This document shows positions 34,165 to 43,076 of a stretch of 64,000 bases of DNA, piece by piece; position 1 is the first letter of the stretch; every line of letters starts with the position of its first letter. The translations under genes and the position numbers were made by a program. Location of the stretch: the NCBI RefSeq assembly GCF_000430785.1, contig NZ_AUMR01000018.1, positions 1-64,000 on the forward strand. Reading direction: 5' to 3'. A model generated the notes under the pieces. It saw only the letters and a list, made by a program, of their open reading frames with translations, was not told the origin of the DNA and did no database searches. This DNA is from Ectobacillus panaciterrae DSM 19096. GTDB taxonomy: Bacteria > Bacillota > Bacilli > Bacillales > Bacillaceae_G.

Positions 34165-34339
34165 TAAATAAACTCCTTCTAACATTTTTTTCATTTTATC
34201 ATTACAAAAGGAATTCGGTTGCAGAATATGTACTGCACAGCAAATCCATTCAGCCGGGTTTATGTGTATTCCTTTACAGCCCGACGGAAGGGGATGCATC
34301 ATACGTATGCAAAATAGAGATAAAGTAAGATTATATATG

Positions 34340-34372
34340 TCAAAAGGAGCCTCTCTCGAAGACTCCTTTATT
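34340..34372 (-). terminator. Terminator of the PCYCGC lipoprotein/sco1 operon
   Basis: AAAGGAG..CTCCTTT imperfect stem read on the minus strand with flanking U-rich sequence. Confidence 0.55.
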
Positions 34373-34382
34373 GTTATACAGA

Positions 34383-34877
34383 CTATGAAGCGGGCATCGG
34401 GGTAGGGGTAGGTTTCCCGTATCCTTCTTTGTACTTGTTATCAATATAGTTTCTGATTTCCAAAGCAGAAGAGCCGTTTTGCTTCATTGAAGCGGATTCC
34501 AGCGCAATCTCCATACAGTTCACGCATGTTGTTGCGTGAGAGTCCCAAATTACTTCACCGTTCTCTTTTACCTCGCGGATAAAACAGCTCTTGTTGCTTG
34601 TATGTCCGGCGCTTTCCCCGCAGCCGCAATAGCAAGGAATAGACGCCAGCAGCTCGTAGTTTTGCCCGGCTATTGTATAAATTTGCTGAACTTGCTCGGG
34701 CTGGGAAGAAAGAAACTTAGGGAGTGTGTGTAAATCGGCTGTTTTTTCCGCGATATCTCCCGATACATGCATGTGCTCTTCGCTAGTATGTTCCTTCGGT
34801 TTTGCTTCCTCTTTTTGTGAGCATCCTGCTAAGGTCAGTCCTATGATCATAACAACTGCAAATGCCTGCCTCTTCAT
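34383..34877 (-). CDS. PCYCGC-motif lipoprotein
   Basis: A 164-residue secreted lipoprotein: signal with lipobox LAGC at residues 16-19, then a His/Glu/Lys-rich linker (KEHTSEEHMHVSGD) and the defining IPCYCGCGESAGH block near residue 80, plus ATTCVNC near 115. The clustered Cys and His residues suggest metal or redox function; the family is uncharacterised. It lies 11 bp downstream of a Sco1 homolog in the same operon, which suggests a role with extracytoplasmic copper or cytochrome oxidase assembly. Confidence 0.88.
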   Translation of the reverse strand: MKRQAFAVVMIIGLTLAGCSQKEEAKPKEHTSEEHMHVSGDIAEKTADLHTLPKFLSSQPEQVQQIYTIAGQNYELLASIPCYCGCGESAGHTSNKSCFIREVKENGEVIWDSHATTCVNCMEIALESASMKQNGSSALEIRNYIDNKYKEGYGKPTPTPMPAS

Positions 34878-34888
34878 TTATAAGCCTC

Positions 34889-35470
34889 CTAGCGAATCGT
34901 TTTAATGTCTTTTATGATTTCTTCGTACGGTGTGTTTTGAACAGCAGAATAGCTTTTTACGACATGCCCGCTTTTATCGATTACATATAGAGACGTTCCG
35001 TGCACTACTTGGTCAGTACTTGCCGGTTTATTGACCAATGTTTTGAAGTTTTTTTGCGCGAAGCTGCTGATTTTCTCTTGGCTGTAACCCGTCAAGAAGT
35101 GCCATTTCGTTGCGTTCATATCGTATTTGCCGATAAATTCTTTTAGCTTTTCAGGCGTATCCACGGTTGGATCGACGCTGAAGGAAACAAATTCAACATC
35201 GGTGATTCCTTCTTTTGTCAGCATATTTTGCAGTCTTGCCATATTGGCTGTCATGGGAGGGCATACAGTTGTACAGCTTGTGAAAATGAAGTCTGCAACC
35301 CACACTTTATTTTGTAAATTCTTTGTGCCGAATGCTTTATGATTTTGATCTGTAAAGGTAAAGGATTCGATATCCCAGTTCAACGGATCTTTCAGCTGCT
35401 TTGTGCAGCCTGCCGCAAGCGCGAGTATTAGGATAGTAATAAGAAGTGTTAGCGTACGAAATTGTTTCAT
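34889..35470 (-). CDS. Sco1/SenC-family copper chaperone lipoprotein (YpmQ-like)
   Basis: A 193-residue lipoprotein, the same length as B. subtilis YpmQ. Lipobox AAGC near residue 21-24; thioredoxin fold with the copper-binding CxxxC in FTSCTTVCPPM (about 66-76) and the distal His in VVHGTSLYVID. Sco proteins deliver copper to the CuA site of cytochrome c oxidase. Start at ATG 35470 with AGGAGA upstream; five extra codons from an upstream ATG are unlikely. Confidence 0.92.
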   Translation of the reverse strand: MKQFRTLTLLITILILALAAGCTKQLKDPLNWDIESFTFTDQNHKAFGTKNLQNKVWVADFIFTSCTTVCPPMTANMARLQNMLTKEGITDVEFVSFSVDPTVDTPEKLKEFIGKYDMNATKWHFLTGYSQEKISSFAQKNFKTLVNKPASTDQVVHGTSLYVIDKSGHVVKSYSAVQNTPYEEIIKDIKTIR

Positions 35471-35742
35471 AGATTCTCCTCTCATGTTTCCGTTTACAAA
35501 AGTATTGTAACAAAGTTTAATAGGAATTTCATATATAATTCAGACAATATGCAATGCGCGTGTTGAAAGTAGAGCGTTTATAGCGTTAAGAGCCGTCTGT
35601 TTCCAGGCGGCAGCTTTTCTCTTATTACGGTATCCGCTTTTCGTTCAGTCCCTCATATTGTTATAGCGAACAGCAAGTATGTTACAATAGGATTGTCTTT
35701 ATTATCAAATATATGTTAACCACTTGAAAAGGAGAGGATAAT

Positions 35743-36129
35743 ATGATTCATGACACCTTGCAAACCTTTTTCAAGGCAAGCCCGAAACAGGATCAGCGCA
35801 ATTATTTTCGCTACTTACTGATTGAAGAGGATGGAAAGTATGCGATTTGTGAATCGGCATCCGAGTCGGAAGATTCCGCTAAAAGCTCTATATCCCTAAG
35901 TTATAATGAAGAAAATGAATTGAAGCTTGTTTGGCATAAGGGCGGCCGTCCCATCGTGACTGTACAGAATATCGCTGTAGGAAAAGTGGCAGTGACGAAG
36001 GACGAGGATGAAGAGAGTTTGCAGTTTGTACTCGAGCGTATGCCAAGCCGCATGGTGAAAGTCCAGCTCAAACCGTTTTTTGCAGTGGATTTGAGCATGT
36101 ATTGGGAAGTTTGCGAAGACTGTGATTGA
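35743..36129 (+). CDS. Hypothetical protein, 128 aa
   Basis: Soluble 128-residue protein (MIHDTLQTFFKASPKQDQRN at the start, ending YWEVCEDCD) rich in beta strands; no signal peptide. It has a good ribosome binding site (AAAGGAGAGGATAAT) and ends at a bidirectional terminator shared with ykvI. I do not recognise the family. The terminal CEDCD could bind metal but is too short to argue. Confidence 0.75.
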   Translation: MIHDTLQTFFKASPKQDQRNYFRYLLIEEDGKYAICESASESEDSAKSSISLSYNEENELKLVWHKGGRPIVTVQNIAVGKVAVTKDEDEESLQFVLERMPSRMVKVQLKPFFAVDLSMYWEVCEDCD

Positions 36130-36163
36130 AAAAAGCATCCGTTCATTACGGATGCTTTTTTAA
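36129..36163. terminator. Bidirectional terminator
   Basis: AAAAAAGCATCCG..CGGATGCTTTTTT between convergent genes. Confidence 0.9.
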
Positions 36164-37180
36164 TGCAATGAGCGGCAGCAAAACGAGGCTGATCCAGCCG
36201 ATGAGCGGATACAGCATATGAAGAAGCTGACCGTATCCGACATAGCTTACGCAGTATCCGACTAAAAGAATGCCGTATATGAAGCCGTTGTGGCGCCAGC
36301 CCGTCATAGACTGGAGCTGCTTGTTCATGCCATACACATTGCCGATTAATGTTGTGAATACTTCTCCAAAAATAACGAGTATAAAGAAAAAATGAAAGGT
36401 TGAATTAAACCGCCGTACAACTTCAGCCATCGGAATATTGTATTGATAAAACTGATCAACTGTTAAAATGGCAAGCTGACTGCATATTAAGATGAGAAAC
36501 AGCCCTAATCCTCCCAAAATGCCGCCCCATTTAATTACCTTTTCATCCTTTACCTCATAAGAAAGGGGAACAAGAACGCTTTGTGCCATCGCGAGATTCA
36601 TGGCTACATATGTAATCGGACTCGTAATCCACCTCGTATTCCAACTTTCTGTAGGAATGGAATCGAGGACAAGCGGCCATGTTTTAAATAGTGTTGTACT
36701 GTACATTCCCACAATAAAAATCATCATAATCGGCACAACGAGCGAGTTGACTTCGAATACCCCTTGCAAGCCGCGCGTTAAAATTAAAATGCAGGCAATG
36801 ATTGTAAGCAGAATGCCGAATTGCCGCGGCAGACGAAGCTGCTCTTCAAATACCGCTCCGGCTCCCGAGAGCATTACGCTCGTCACGCCAAGCAGCACAA
36901 GAAGAAGAATCACATTTATGATATTTCCGAAAAAATCACCGAACAAATATTTATTAAACTCTTGCGCCGAATACGCTTGAATACGGGCTGCAAGAAGCAT
37001 CATTTTTGTACCGAGCCACACAAATAGCAAGCCGCTTGCGAAAATGCCGATTGTGCCATACGTTCCGTGCACAGTGAAAAATTCAACAATTTCTCGGCCT
37101 GTCGCAAAGCCCGCGCCCACAACTGTCCCAATATAAGTAGCCGCGACTTTTTTTGCAATTTTCCATTGTTGTTCGTCCAT
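36146..37180 (-). CDS. YkvI-family membrane transporter-like protein
   Basis: A 344-residue integral membrane protein with about ten helices. The first helix carries ATYIGTVVGAGFATGREIVEFF, the LeuT/APC-fold signature of the YkvI family, whose substrate is unknown. Start at ATG 37180, four bases after GGGGAGGA; an upstream in-frame ATG overlaps this site. Monocistronic, next to the divergent fru operon. Confidence 0.9.
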   Translation of the reverse strand: MDEQQWKIAKKVAATYIGTVVGAGFATGREIVEFFTVHGTYGTIGIFASGLLFVWLGTKMMLLAARIQAYSAQEFNKYLFGDFFGNIINVILLLVLLGVTSVMLSGAGAVFEEQLRLPRQFGILLTIIACILILTRGLQGVFEVNSLVVPIMMIFIVGMYSTTLFKTWPLVLDSIPTESWNTRWITSPITYVAMNLAMAQSVLVPLSYEVKDEKVIKWGGILGGLGLFLILICSQLAILTVDQFYQYNIPMAEVVRRFNSTFHFFFILVIFGEVFTTLIGNVYGMNKQLQSMTGWRHNGFIYGILLVGYCVSYVGYGQLLHMLYPLIGWISLVLLPLIALKKHP

Positions 37181-37271
37181 TGAATCCTCCCCTCTCACCT
37201 GTTATATACATATGACCAAGCATGGACAAATAGACGCACAGGGGAAAGGGCATACCAAATAATAAGGGTTT

Positions 37272-37340
37272 ATGAATGTTTTTGAATTTTTTAGAATGAA
37301 ATCGAATGTTTTTGGTTGATTTTTGAAAGGGTTTTCGCTA
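37272..37340 (+). promoter_or_regulatory. fru operon control region: direct repeats and cre-like site
   Basis: GAATGTTTTTG occurs at about 37273 and 37307, as expected for DeoR-type (FruR) operators. TGAAAGGGTTTTCG (37324-37337) fits the CcpA cre consensus TGWAARCGYTWNCW at 12 of 14 positions. Function inferred from position only. Confidence 0.45.
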
Positions 37341-37367
37341 TGATGGAATCAAGAAGGGGGTGGCGAC

Positions 37368-38120
37368 TTGTTAACACCTGAACGTCACCAAATTATTTTG
37401 GATTTGGTGAAAAGAAAAGGAATCGTAAAATTACAAGAGTTAATGGACGCAACAGGATCATCGGAATCTACCATTCGAAGAGATTTGATACAACTTGAAG
37501 ACGAAAATCATTTGAAACGGGTTCACGGAGGGGCCTCATCGCTGCAATCAAAAGGCACAGAACTAAGCATGAATGAAAAATCCTCCAAAAACCTTCATGA
37601 AAAAAATATAATCGGTCAATATGCAGCATCTCTTGTAGAGGATGGCGACTGTATTTACTTAGATGCGGGAAGTACGACGTATGAAATGATTCCATATTTG
37701 CAAGGGAAAGACATAACGGTCGTAACGAACGGACTTATGCATATTGAAGCGTTATTTCAAGCTAATATTCGTGCCTACTTGCTTGGCGGCATGATGAAGA
37801 GCAATACGCGGGCACTCATTGGCAGCGCTGCCTTAGAAGGATTGCTTCGCTACCGTTTTGATCTTTGCTTTCTCGGGGCAAACGGCATACACGCAACTTA
37901 TGGATATACTACTCCGGATCCTGAAGAAGCATTGCTGAAAAAGACTGCTTTGCAATTATCTAATACATCCTATGTTTTAGCGGATGGCAGCAAATTTTCA
38001 GAGGTCTCATTCGCGAAAATTGAAGAGCTGGGAGCGGCTTCTATTATTACAGCTAATATAGAAGAAAGTGAAAGAGCTTCCTATGCCAACAAAACAAAGA
38101 TAAAGGTCGTGACAGCATGA
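37368..38120 (+). CDS. fruR: DeoR-family repressor of the fructose operon FruR
   Basis: A 250-residue DeoR regulator from TTG 37368 (AGAAGGGGG upstream). HTH at residues about 20-40 (MDATGSSESTIRRDLIQLE), effector domain with DAGSTTYEMIPYL and the LGANGIH block. First gene of fruRKA; overlaps fruK by 4 bp. Fructose-1-phosphate is the usual inducer. Confidence 0.93.
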   Translation: MLTPERHQIILDLVKRKGIVKLQELMDATGSSESTIRRDLIQLEDENHLKRVHGGASSLQSKGTELSMNEKSSKNLHEKNIIGQYAASLVEDGDCIYLDAGSTTYEMIPYLQGKDITVVTNGLMHIEALFQANIRAYLLGGMMKSNTRALIGSAALEGLLRYRFDLCFLGANGIHATYGYTTPDPEEALLKKTALQLSNTSYVLADGSKFSEVSFAKIEELGAASIITANIEESERASYANKTKIKVVTA

Positions 38121-39028
38121 TATACACTGTAACGTTAAATCCGTCAGTGGACTATATAGTTGAAGTAAATGACTTTGTACTGAATGAACTGAATCGCATA
38201 GAAAAAGAAGCGAAATATCCCGGGGGAAAAGGGATTAACGTATCCCGGATTTTAAAGAGAATCGGTGTTCCTGCAAAGGCGCTTGGATTTGTCGGAGGAT
38301 TTACCGGCAGCTTTATTCAAAAGGAGTTAGAAAAAGAGCAGGTCGAAACAGATTTTATAGAAGTCGACGGAGATTCCCGTATCAATATTAAATTAAAAAC
38401 CGGAAAAGAAACTGAGATCAATGGAAACGGTCCGGCTATTTCGAAGGAGCAGCTGGAGATTTTAATAGGAAAAATTCGTACCTTACATGAAGGCGATATC
38501 CTTGTACTCGCAGGCAGTATTCCTTCATCTTTACCCGCTTCGTTGTATGAACAGCTAATAAAGGAGTGCAGGAAACGCGGCGTTAAAGCAGCGGTAGATG
38601 CGAGCGGAAAGGCACTGCTTAATGTTGTAAAACACGAGCCGTTTTTTATAAAGCCGAATCATCATGAGCTCGGAGAACTGTTTGATACAGAAATTCGCAG
38701 CATAGAGGACGCTGTACTGTACGGGAAAAAGCTCGCGGAAATGGGCGCTCAGCACGTTATCGTTTCCATGGCAGGCGATGGTGCGCTTTTGCTTACAAAA
38801 GAACATGCATATTTTGCCAACGTTCCAAAAGGAGAAGTTATTAATTCTGTAGGGGCGGGAGATTCGCTTGTAGCAGGTTTTCTCGGAACATATACACAAA
38901 CAGAGAATGTAATAGAAGCATTTCGGTTCGGAGTTGCAACCGGAAGCGCTACAGCATTTTCTTCGGATTTAGCTGCAAAAGAAAAAATAGAAGAATTGTT
39001 ACCTCAAGTAGAAGTGCAATCCTTATAG
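38117..39028 (+). CDS. fruK: 1-phosphofructokinase
   Basis: A 303-residue PfkB/ribokinase-family kinase that converts fructose-1-phosphate to fructose-1,6-bisphosphate. Substrate motif YPGGKGINVSRIL near residues 35-47 and the PfkB signature SVGAGDSLVAGF near 246-257, with the catalytic Asp. Coupled to fruR by ATGA and followed 15 bp later by fruA. Confidence 0.95.
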   Translation: MIYTVTLNPSVDYIVEVNDFVLNELNRIEKEAKYPGGKGINVSRILKRIGVPAKALGFVGGFTGSFIQKELEKEQVETDFIEVDGDSRINIKLKTGKETEINGNGPAISKEQLEILIGKIRTLHEGDILVLAGSIPSSLPASLYEQLIKECRKRGVKAAVDASGKALLNVVKHEPFFIKPNHHELGELFDTEIRSIEDAVLYGKKLAEMGAQHVIVSMAGDGALLLTKEHAYFANVPKGEVINSVGAGDSLVAGFLGTYTQTENVIEAFRFGVATGSATAFSSDLAAKEKIEELLPQVEVQSL

Positions 39029-39043
39029 AAGAGAGGGTTAACT

Positions 39044-40894
39044 ATGAAAATTACGGAATTGCTTAAAAGAGATACAATTATTATTCAATTACAAGCTTCA
39101 TCCAAACCTGAAGCGATCGAGGAGCTAGCAGAAAAACTGGCAGCTGCAGGACGTCTGCATAATAAGGAACAATTTAAAGAAGCCATTTTGGCTCGTGAAG
39201 CACAAAGTACGACAGGCATCGGGGAAGGAATCGCAATCCCTCATGCAAAAACAGCAGCTGTAAAAACGCCTTCCATTTGCTTTGCCAAATCAGAATCAGG
39301 CGTAAACTATGAGTCGTTAGACGGTCAGCCTGCTCATTTATTCTTTATGATTGCTGCTAGTGAAGGCGCTAATAACGCTCACTTAGAGACATTATCGCGC
39401 TTGTCTACCTTGCTCATGGATACGGAATTCCGTTCTAAGCTAATGAAAGCGCAAACAGAAGAGGAAGTACTGCAGCTCATAGATGAAAAGGAGCAGGAAG
39501 TAACAAAAGAGGAAGAACCCGCTCCTGTAAGTACGAAAGGAAAGGTATTAGCTGTTACAGCTTGTCCGACAGGGATTGCTCATACGTATATGGCTGCAGA
39601 CGCTTTAAAAGCAAAAGCGAAGGAAATGGGCGTAGATATAAAAGTAGAAACAAACGGCTCCACCGGGGTGAAAAATGAACTGACACCGGAAGAGATTCGT
39701 GATGCAGTCGCAATTATTGTAGCGGCAGATAAGCAAGTGGAAATGAATCGCTTTAAAGGAAAACATGTCATTCAAGTTCCTGTTGCAGCTGGGATTCGTA
39801 AAACAGAAGAGCTGATTGACCGTGCAGTGAAGCAAGATGCTCCTGTCTATCAGGGGACGGGAGAGGCTGCTAAAGGAGAAACGAAAGAAAAGCGCACCGG
39901 ATTTTATAAGCACTTGATGAATGGCGTATCCAATATGCTTCCATTCGTTGTCGGCGGCGGTATTTTAATTGCGTTGGCATTTTTCTTCGGAGGTATTGAA
40001 GCAAAAGGGCCAATCGCTTCAACATTAATGGCAATCGGGGGGGGAAAAGGCGCATTCTTCTTCATCGTTCCTGTGCTGGCAGGCTTTATCGCAAGCAGTA
40101 TTGCGGATCGTCCGGGCTTTGCGCCGGGTATGGTCGGGGGGTATTTGGCCGCTCAAGCCGGCGCAGGATTTCTTGGCGGTTTGATTGCAGGGTTTTTGGC
40201 AGGTTATATCGTTGTATTATTGAAAAAAGGATTCGCGGTTTTACCTGAGCAGCTTGAAGGAATCAAGCCTGTACTATTATATCCTCTGTTCGGTATATTG
40301 TTTACTGGTCTTATTATGATTCTTGTTGTGAATGACCCGGTTGTAGCTCTTAACAAAGGACTGACAAATTGGCTGAATGGACTTAGCGGTGCAAATGCTA
40401 TTTTATTAGGTATCATTTTAGGCGGCATGATGGCAGTGGACATGGGCGGCCCAATCAACAAAGCAGCCTTCACATTCGGTTTGGCGGCGATTGAAGCGCA
40501 TAACTTCGGCCCGCATGCTGCAGTTATGGCAGGAGGCATGGTGCCTCCGCTTGGAATCGCTTTAGCCACAACCTTCTTTAAAGCAAAGTTTACAGATGCA
40601 GAACGGAAATCCGGTATTACAAACTATTTCATGGGTGCATCCTTTATTACAGAAGGCGCGATTCCATTTGCAGCGGCGGATCCGCTCCGCGTGATTATAA
40701 GCTGCGTTGCGGGATCTGCAGTGGCGGGAGCAATTACAATGGCTTTTGGCATTACGTTGCCAGCACCTCACGGAGGAATGTTCGTCATCCCGCTTGTGAA
40801 CAAGCCGCTTCTATATATTCTCGCAATTTTAATCGGTTCTATTGTAACAGCAGTTATAGTCGGAGTTTGGAAGAAACCTATTGAGAAGGAATAA
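39044..40894 (+). CDS. fruA: PTS fructose transporter subunit IIABC
   Basis: A 616-residue three-domain PTS permease. EIIA: phosphohistidine His67 in IAIPHAKT. EIIB: Cys174 in LAVTACPTGIAHTYM. EIIC: about ten helices from residue 295 with GGMMAVDMGGPINKAAF. It takes up fructose and yields fructose-1-phosphate, the substrate of the adjacent FruK. Terminator follows. Confidence 0.96.
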   Translation: MKITELLKRDTIIIQLQASSKPEAIEELAEKLAAAGRLHNKEQFKEAILAREAQSTTGIGEGIAIPHAKTAAVKTPSICFAKSESGVNYESLDGQPAHLFFMIAASEGANNAHLETLSRLSTLLMDTEFRSKLMKAQTEEEVLQLIDEKEQEVTKEEEPAPVSTKGKVLAVTACPTGIAHTYMAADALKAKAKEMGVDIKVETNGSTGVKNELTPEEIRDAVAIIVAADKQVEMNRFKGKHVIQVPVAAGIRKTEELIDRAVKQDAPVYQGTGEAAKGETKEKRTGFYKHLMNGVSNMLPFVVGGGILIALAFFFGGIEAKGPIASTLMAIGGGKGAFFFIVPVLAGFIASSIADRPGFAPGMVGGYLAAQAGAGFLGGLIAGFLAGYIVVLLKKGFAVLPEQLEGIKPVLLYPLFGILFTGLIMILVVNDPVVALNKGLTNWLNGLSGANAILLGIILGGMMAVDMGGPINKAAFTFGLAAIEAHNFGPHAAVMAGGMVPPLGIALATTFFKAKFTDAERKSGITNYFMGASFITEGAIPFAAADPLRVIISCVAGSAVAGAITMAFGITLPAPHGGMFVIPLVNKPLLYILAILIGSIVTAVIVGVWKKPIEKE

Positions 40895-40895
40895 G

Positions 40896-40928
40896 GAAAA
40901 GCGGTCAAGTTTTTGACCGCTTTTTTTA
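40896..40928 (+). terminator. Terminator of fruRKA
   Basis: AAAGCGGTCAAG..TTGACCGCTTTTTTT. Confidence 0.9.
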
Positions 40929-40993
40929 TTAATTTCTTGTGTTAAGGGAAATATTAAAGTTGTTAAAATTTGGTTACAGTATAGTTGTATTCC

Positions 40994-41055
40994 TTGAGTT
41001 TTCTCAAAATGATGTTATAATGTAAGTGTAATAATTAAATAATAATTATTATAAA
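40994..41055 (+). promoter_or_regulatory. dps promoter with Fur/PerR-like box
   Basis: TTGAGT (40994-40999), 16-bp spacer, TATAAT (41016-41021). Just downstream the palindrome AATAATAATTATT (about 41039-41051) lies in the 7-1-7 pattern of Fur-family boxes (about 12 of 15 matches), consistent with PerR or Fur control of a Dps gene. Confidence 0.55.
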
Positions 41056-41077
41056 CAATGAAGGGTGTGGATGAAGA

Positions 41078-41527
41078 ATGGATAATAGAGTAGATACAAA
41101 TGTAGTGAACGTGCTAAATAAACAAGTAGCAAACTGGAACGTATTATTTGTAAAGCTGCACAATTTTCATTGGTATGTAAAAGGACCGCAATTCTTCACA
41201 CTGCATGTAAAATTTGAAGAGTTGTACAATGAGGCTGCAACATATGTTGATGAACTGGCTGAGCGCATTTTGGCGCTGAAAGGACAGCCGCTTGCGACAA
41301 TGAAGGAATACTTAGAAACTTCTACGATTCAAGAAAGTACAAGCAATGAATCAGCAGAAGAGATGGTTCGTACGCTTGTAAATGATTTCTCAGCACTGAT
41401 TTCAGAGCTGAAAGAAGGAATGGATATTGCGAATGAAGCAGAGGACGAGACAACTGCTGATATGTTGTTAGCAATCCATACAGCGCTTGAAAAGCATGTT
41501 TGGATGTTAAGTGCCTTTTTGAAATAA
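41078..41527 (+). CDS. dps: Dps-family ferritin-like DNA-binding/iron-storage protein
   Basis: A 149-residue Dps. The ferroxidase ligands are in [10 protein letters not shown] (His at about 28 and 31), [22 protein letters not shown] (the Glu/Asp pair) and the family C-terminal [11 protein letters not shown]. Dps dodecamers oxidise Fe(II) with peroxide and protect DNA. Its upstream box suggests PerR/Fur control. It directly precedes the zinc island, but no Zur box is visible here. Confidence 0.94.
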   Translation: MDNRVDTNVVNVLNKQVANWNVLFVKLHNFHWYVKGPQFFTLHVKFEELYNEAATYVDELAERILALKGQPLATMKEYLETSTIQESTSNESAEEMVRTLVNDFSALISELKEGMDIANEAEDETTADMLLAIHTALEKHVWMLSAFLK

Positions 41528-41536
41528 TAGAAAGCG

Positions 41537-41566
41537 CTCGTCAAGTAAAACTTGGCGAGTTTTTTC
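41537..41566 (+). terminator. Terminator of dps
   Basis: CTCGTCAAGT..ACTTGGCGAG plus T6. Confidence 0.9.
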
Positions 41567-41631
41567 TTTCTCAACATTTTTCAGAATTGAAAGTTTTTTA
41601 TGGTATAATGGAAATAGAAAGGGGGGAAATT

Positions 41632-42075
41632 ATGTTCCGCTTTTTTAAAGAAGGAAAAGAAGAGAGAGACATTACAAAGGAAGAGCTTGAGCTGGCAATG
41701 GCAAAATTTTTAGAGCAGAATACAAATGTTGCTTATACTGTGCTTGTAAATGAAGATTATACTGTTAACTACAAAATGCTAAAACCGTATTTGCCTGCTT
41801 TGCCTACAAATACATATTTGATTACGAAAGAGACATTAGAAGTGTTTGCGAATATAGATGACAACTTGGAGCTTGTGAAAGAAATAGATGCGGCGCAGCG
41901 TGCGGTCGATCAATATGTAATGGAGAAAGAAACATTTCCTACAGTAGAAGGGGCTGAAGAGAAAAAAATTTGCGCAATGAAACTCCGTCCCTACTTGAAA
42001 CGTGAACTTGAATATGATTTGTATATATCTGAAAAACATTATTTAGTAACGAGCAAGCCGGATAAGAGAAAGTAA
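41632..42075 (+). CDS. Conserved hypothetical protein, 147 aa (possibly DUF3939)
   Basis: A 147-residue soluble protein: MFRFFKEGKEERDITKEELE near the start, then a mixed alpha/beta domain with NVAYTVLVNEDYTVNYKML. Start at ATG 41632 after AGAAAGGGGGGAAAT; a longer frame starting inside the dps end is rejected. It resembles Bacillus proteins annotated DUF3939, from memory only. Confidence 0.75.
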   Translation: MFRFFKEGKEERDITKEELELAMAKFLEQNTNVAYTVLVNEDYTVNYKMLKPYLPALPTNTYLITKETLEVFANIDDNLELVKEIDAAQRAVDQYVMEKETFPTVEGAEEKKICAMKLRPYLKRELEYDLYISEKHYLVTSKPDKRK

Positions 42076-42080
42076 ATTAT

Positions 42081-42116
42081 TGGATAAAAAAACAGCAATA
42101 CATTGCTGTTTTTTCA
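42081..42116 (+). terminator. Terminator of the 147-aa protein gene
   Basis: AAAAAACAGCAA..TTGCTGTTTTTT. Confidence 0.85.
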
Positions 42117-42193
42117 TGGGAATATGCAAATTTGTGTAGCTTTACTTCGAAAATGAAGGATTGCTCATAGAAACAATTCTTTTCTTATTTTAA

Positions 42194-42421
42194 ATGGGAC
42201 AAGATTTGCCCCGCTATAAAGGCATTCGCTCAGTAGCGGAAACAAGCTGCCGCGTGGTGTTCCAAGGTATACATATGCTGTTTGCAGGGCAGGCCGACCG
42301 CGAATGGAAGGATAATGAAAACAGAACAAGCGAAATGGTTGTAATCGGACGCAACTTAAACCCGAAATGGTTTTAAAAGCAGCTCGAGAATTGCTTTGCG
42401 CAAGCTGATTTCTATAAGTGT
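42194..42421 (+). pseudogene. COG0523 (CobW-type) GTPase, C-terminal remnant
   Basis: Encodes LPRYKGIRSVAETSCRVVFQ, GIHMLFAGQADREWK and TSEMVVIGRNLNPKWF, homologous to the end of the intact GTPase at 43077-44042 (YRYKGILYVEG..RVVFQGVHTLFAASYDREWK..SEIVMIGKNLNKEWF). A TAA replaces the next codon, after which the homologous frame continues briefly (KQLENCFAQA). The GTPase domain is entirely absent. A remnant of a third COG0523 paralog in this island. Confidence 0.85.
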
Positions 42422-42449
42422 TGACACAGGATGCAGATGCGAGTAAAAT
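42421..42449 (+). promoter_or_regulatory. Promoter of rpsN2
   Basis: TTGACA (42421-42426), 17-bp spacer, TAAAAT (42444-42449). The predicted start falls inside the Zur palindrome, so bound Zur would block transcription. Confidence 0.75.
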
Positions 42450-42493
42450 TATGATTTATAAAACGTAATTATTACGTTTTATAAATCATAATT
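42447..42493. promoter_or_regulatory. Zur box inside a 47-bp perfect palindrome
   Basis: The centre ACGTAAT-T-ATTACGT (42463-42477) fits the Bacillus Zur consensus TCGTAATNATTACGA. The symmetry extends without a mismatch to 23 bp on each side of the central T at 42470 (AATTATGATTTATAAAACG.. arm). Confidence 0.85.
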
Positions 42494-42512
42494 GTTTAGA
42501 AAGGAGAGTCCA

Positions 42513-42782
42513 ATGGCAAAAAAATCAATGGTAGCCCGCGAATTGAAACGGCAAGAAATCGTCGAGCGATATGCAGCGAAACGAGCTGAACTGAAAGAAA
42601 AAGGAGATTACGAGGCATTAGGTAAGCTGCCGCGCAATGCTTCTCCTACGCGTCTTCACAATCGCTGCCGTGTAACAGGCCGCCCGCGCGGATATTTGCG
42701 CAAGTTCGGTATGAGCAGAATTAAGTTTCGGGAATTAGCCCATAAAGGACAAATTCCCGGAGTTAAAAAATCCAGCTGGTAA
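42513..42782 (+). CDS. rpsN2: Zinc-independent ribosomal protein S14 (RpsN2/YhzA type)
   Basis: An 89-residue S14 without the CxxC zinc ribbon: the usual zinc site region reads [20 protein letters not shown]. This C-minus paralog replaces the zinc-containing S14 under zinc starvation and is Zur-repressed in B. subtilis. AAGGAGAG precedes ATG 42513; an in-frame start seven codons upstream overlaps it and the operator. The gene has its own Zur box, promoter and terminator. Confidence 0.95.
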   Translation: MAKKSMVARELKRQEIVERYAAKRAELKEKGDYEALGKLPRNASPTRLHNRCRVTGRPRGYLRKFGMSRIKFRELAHKGQIPGVKKSSW

Positions 42783-42798
42783 GCATCACATAGAAGAA

Positions 42799-42830
42799 GA
42801 GCCTAAGCAAGCGCTTAGGCTCCTTCATTT
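42799..42830 (+). terminator. Terminator of rpsN2
   Basis: GAGCCTAAGC..GCTTAGGCTC stem with T-rich tail. Confidence 0.85.
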
Positions 42831-42944
42831 TCTTTTACGTAAGAAAGCGAAGCATACGCATCATAAGACACTATCAGTTTAGCATCTGCATGATTGAGGG
42901 CGCCGCTTCTGGAAGCTGCAATTTATGATAACCTCTTTCAATTA

Positions 42945-42968
42945 TGTAAATCGTAATATTTCGTTTTT
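42945..42968. promoter_or_regulatory. Degenerate Zur box upstream of the short COG0523 GTPase
   Basis: AAATCGTAATATTTCGTTTT keeps a perfect left half-site (TCGTAAT) but a poor right half. About 110 bp before the gene. Confidence 0.45.
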
Positions 42969-43076
42969 ATCATAGCATATAAAACATGATAAAAGGTAAT
43001 ACATTGCTTATCTCTACGTATTATACAATTCTGTTATAATAGGAAGACAAGTATACATAGAGGAGATGAATTCATC

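Noticed and set aside
42799-42920. Minus-strand frame of about 35 codons (ASRSGALNHADAKLIVSYDA..) between rpsN2 and the short COG0523 gene
   Set aside because: It looks protein-like and may be a gene tail, but I recognise no family, it has no start, and its stop lies inside the rpsN2 terminator.
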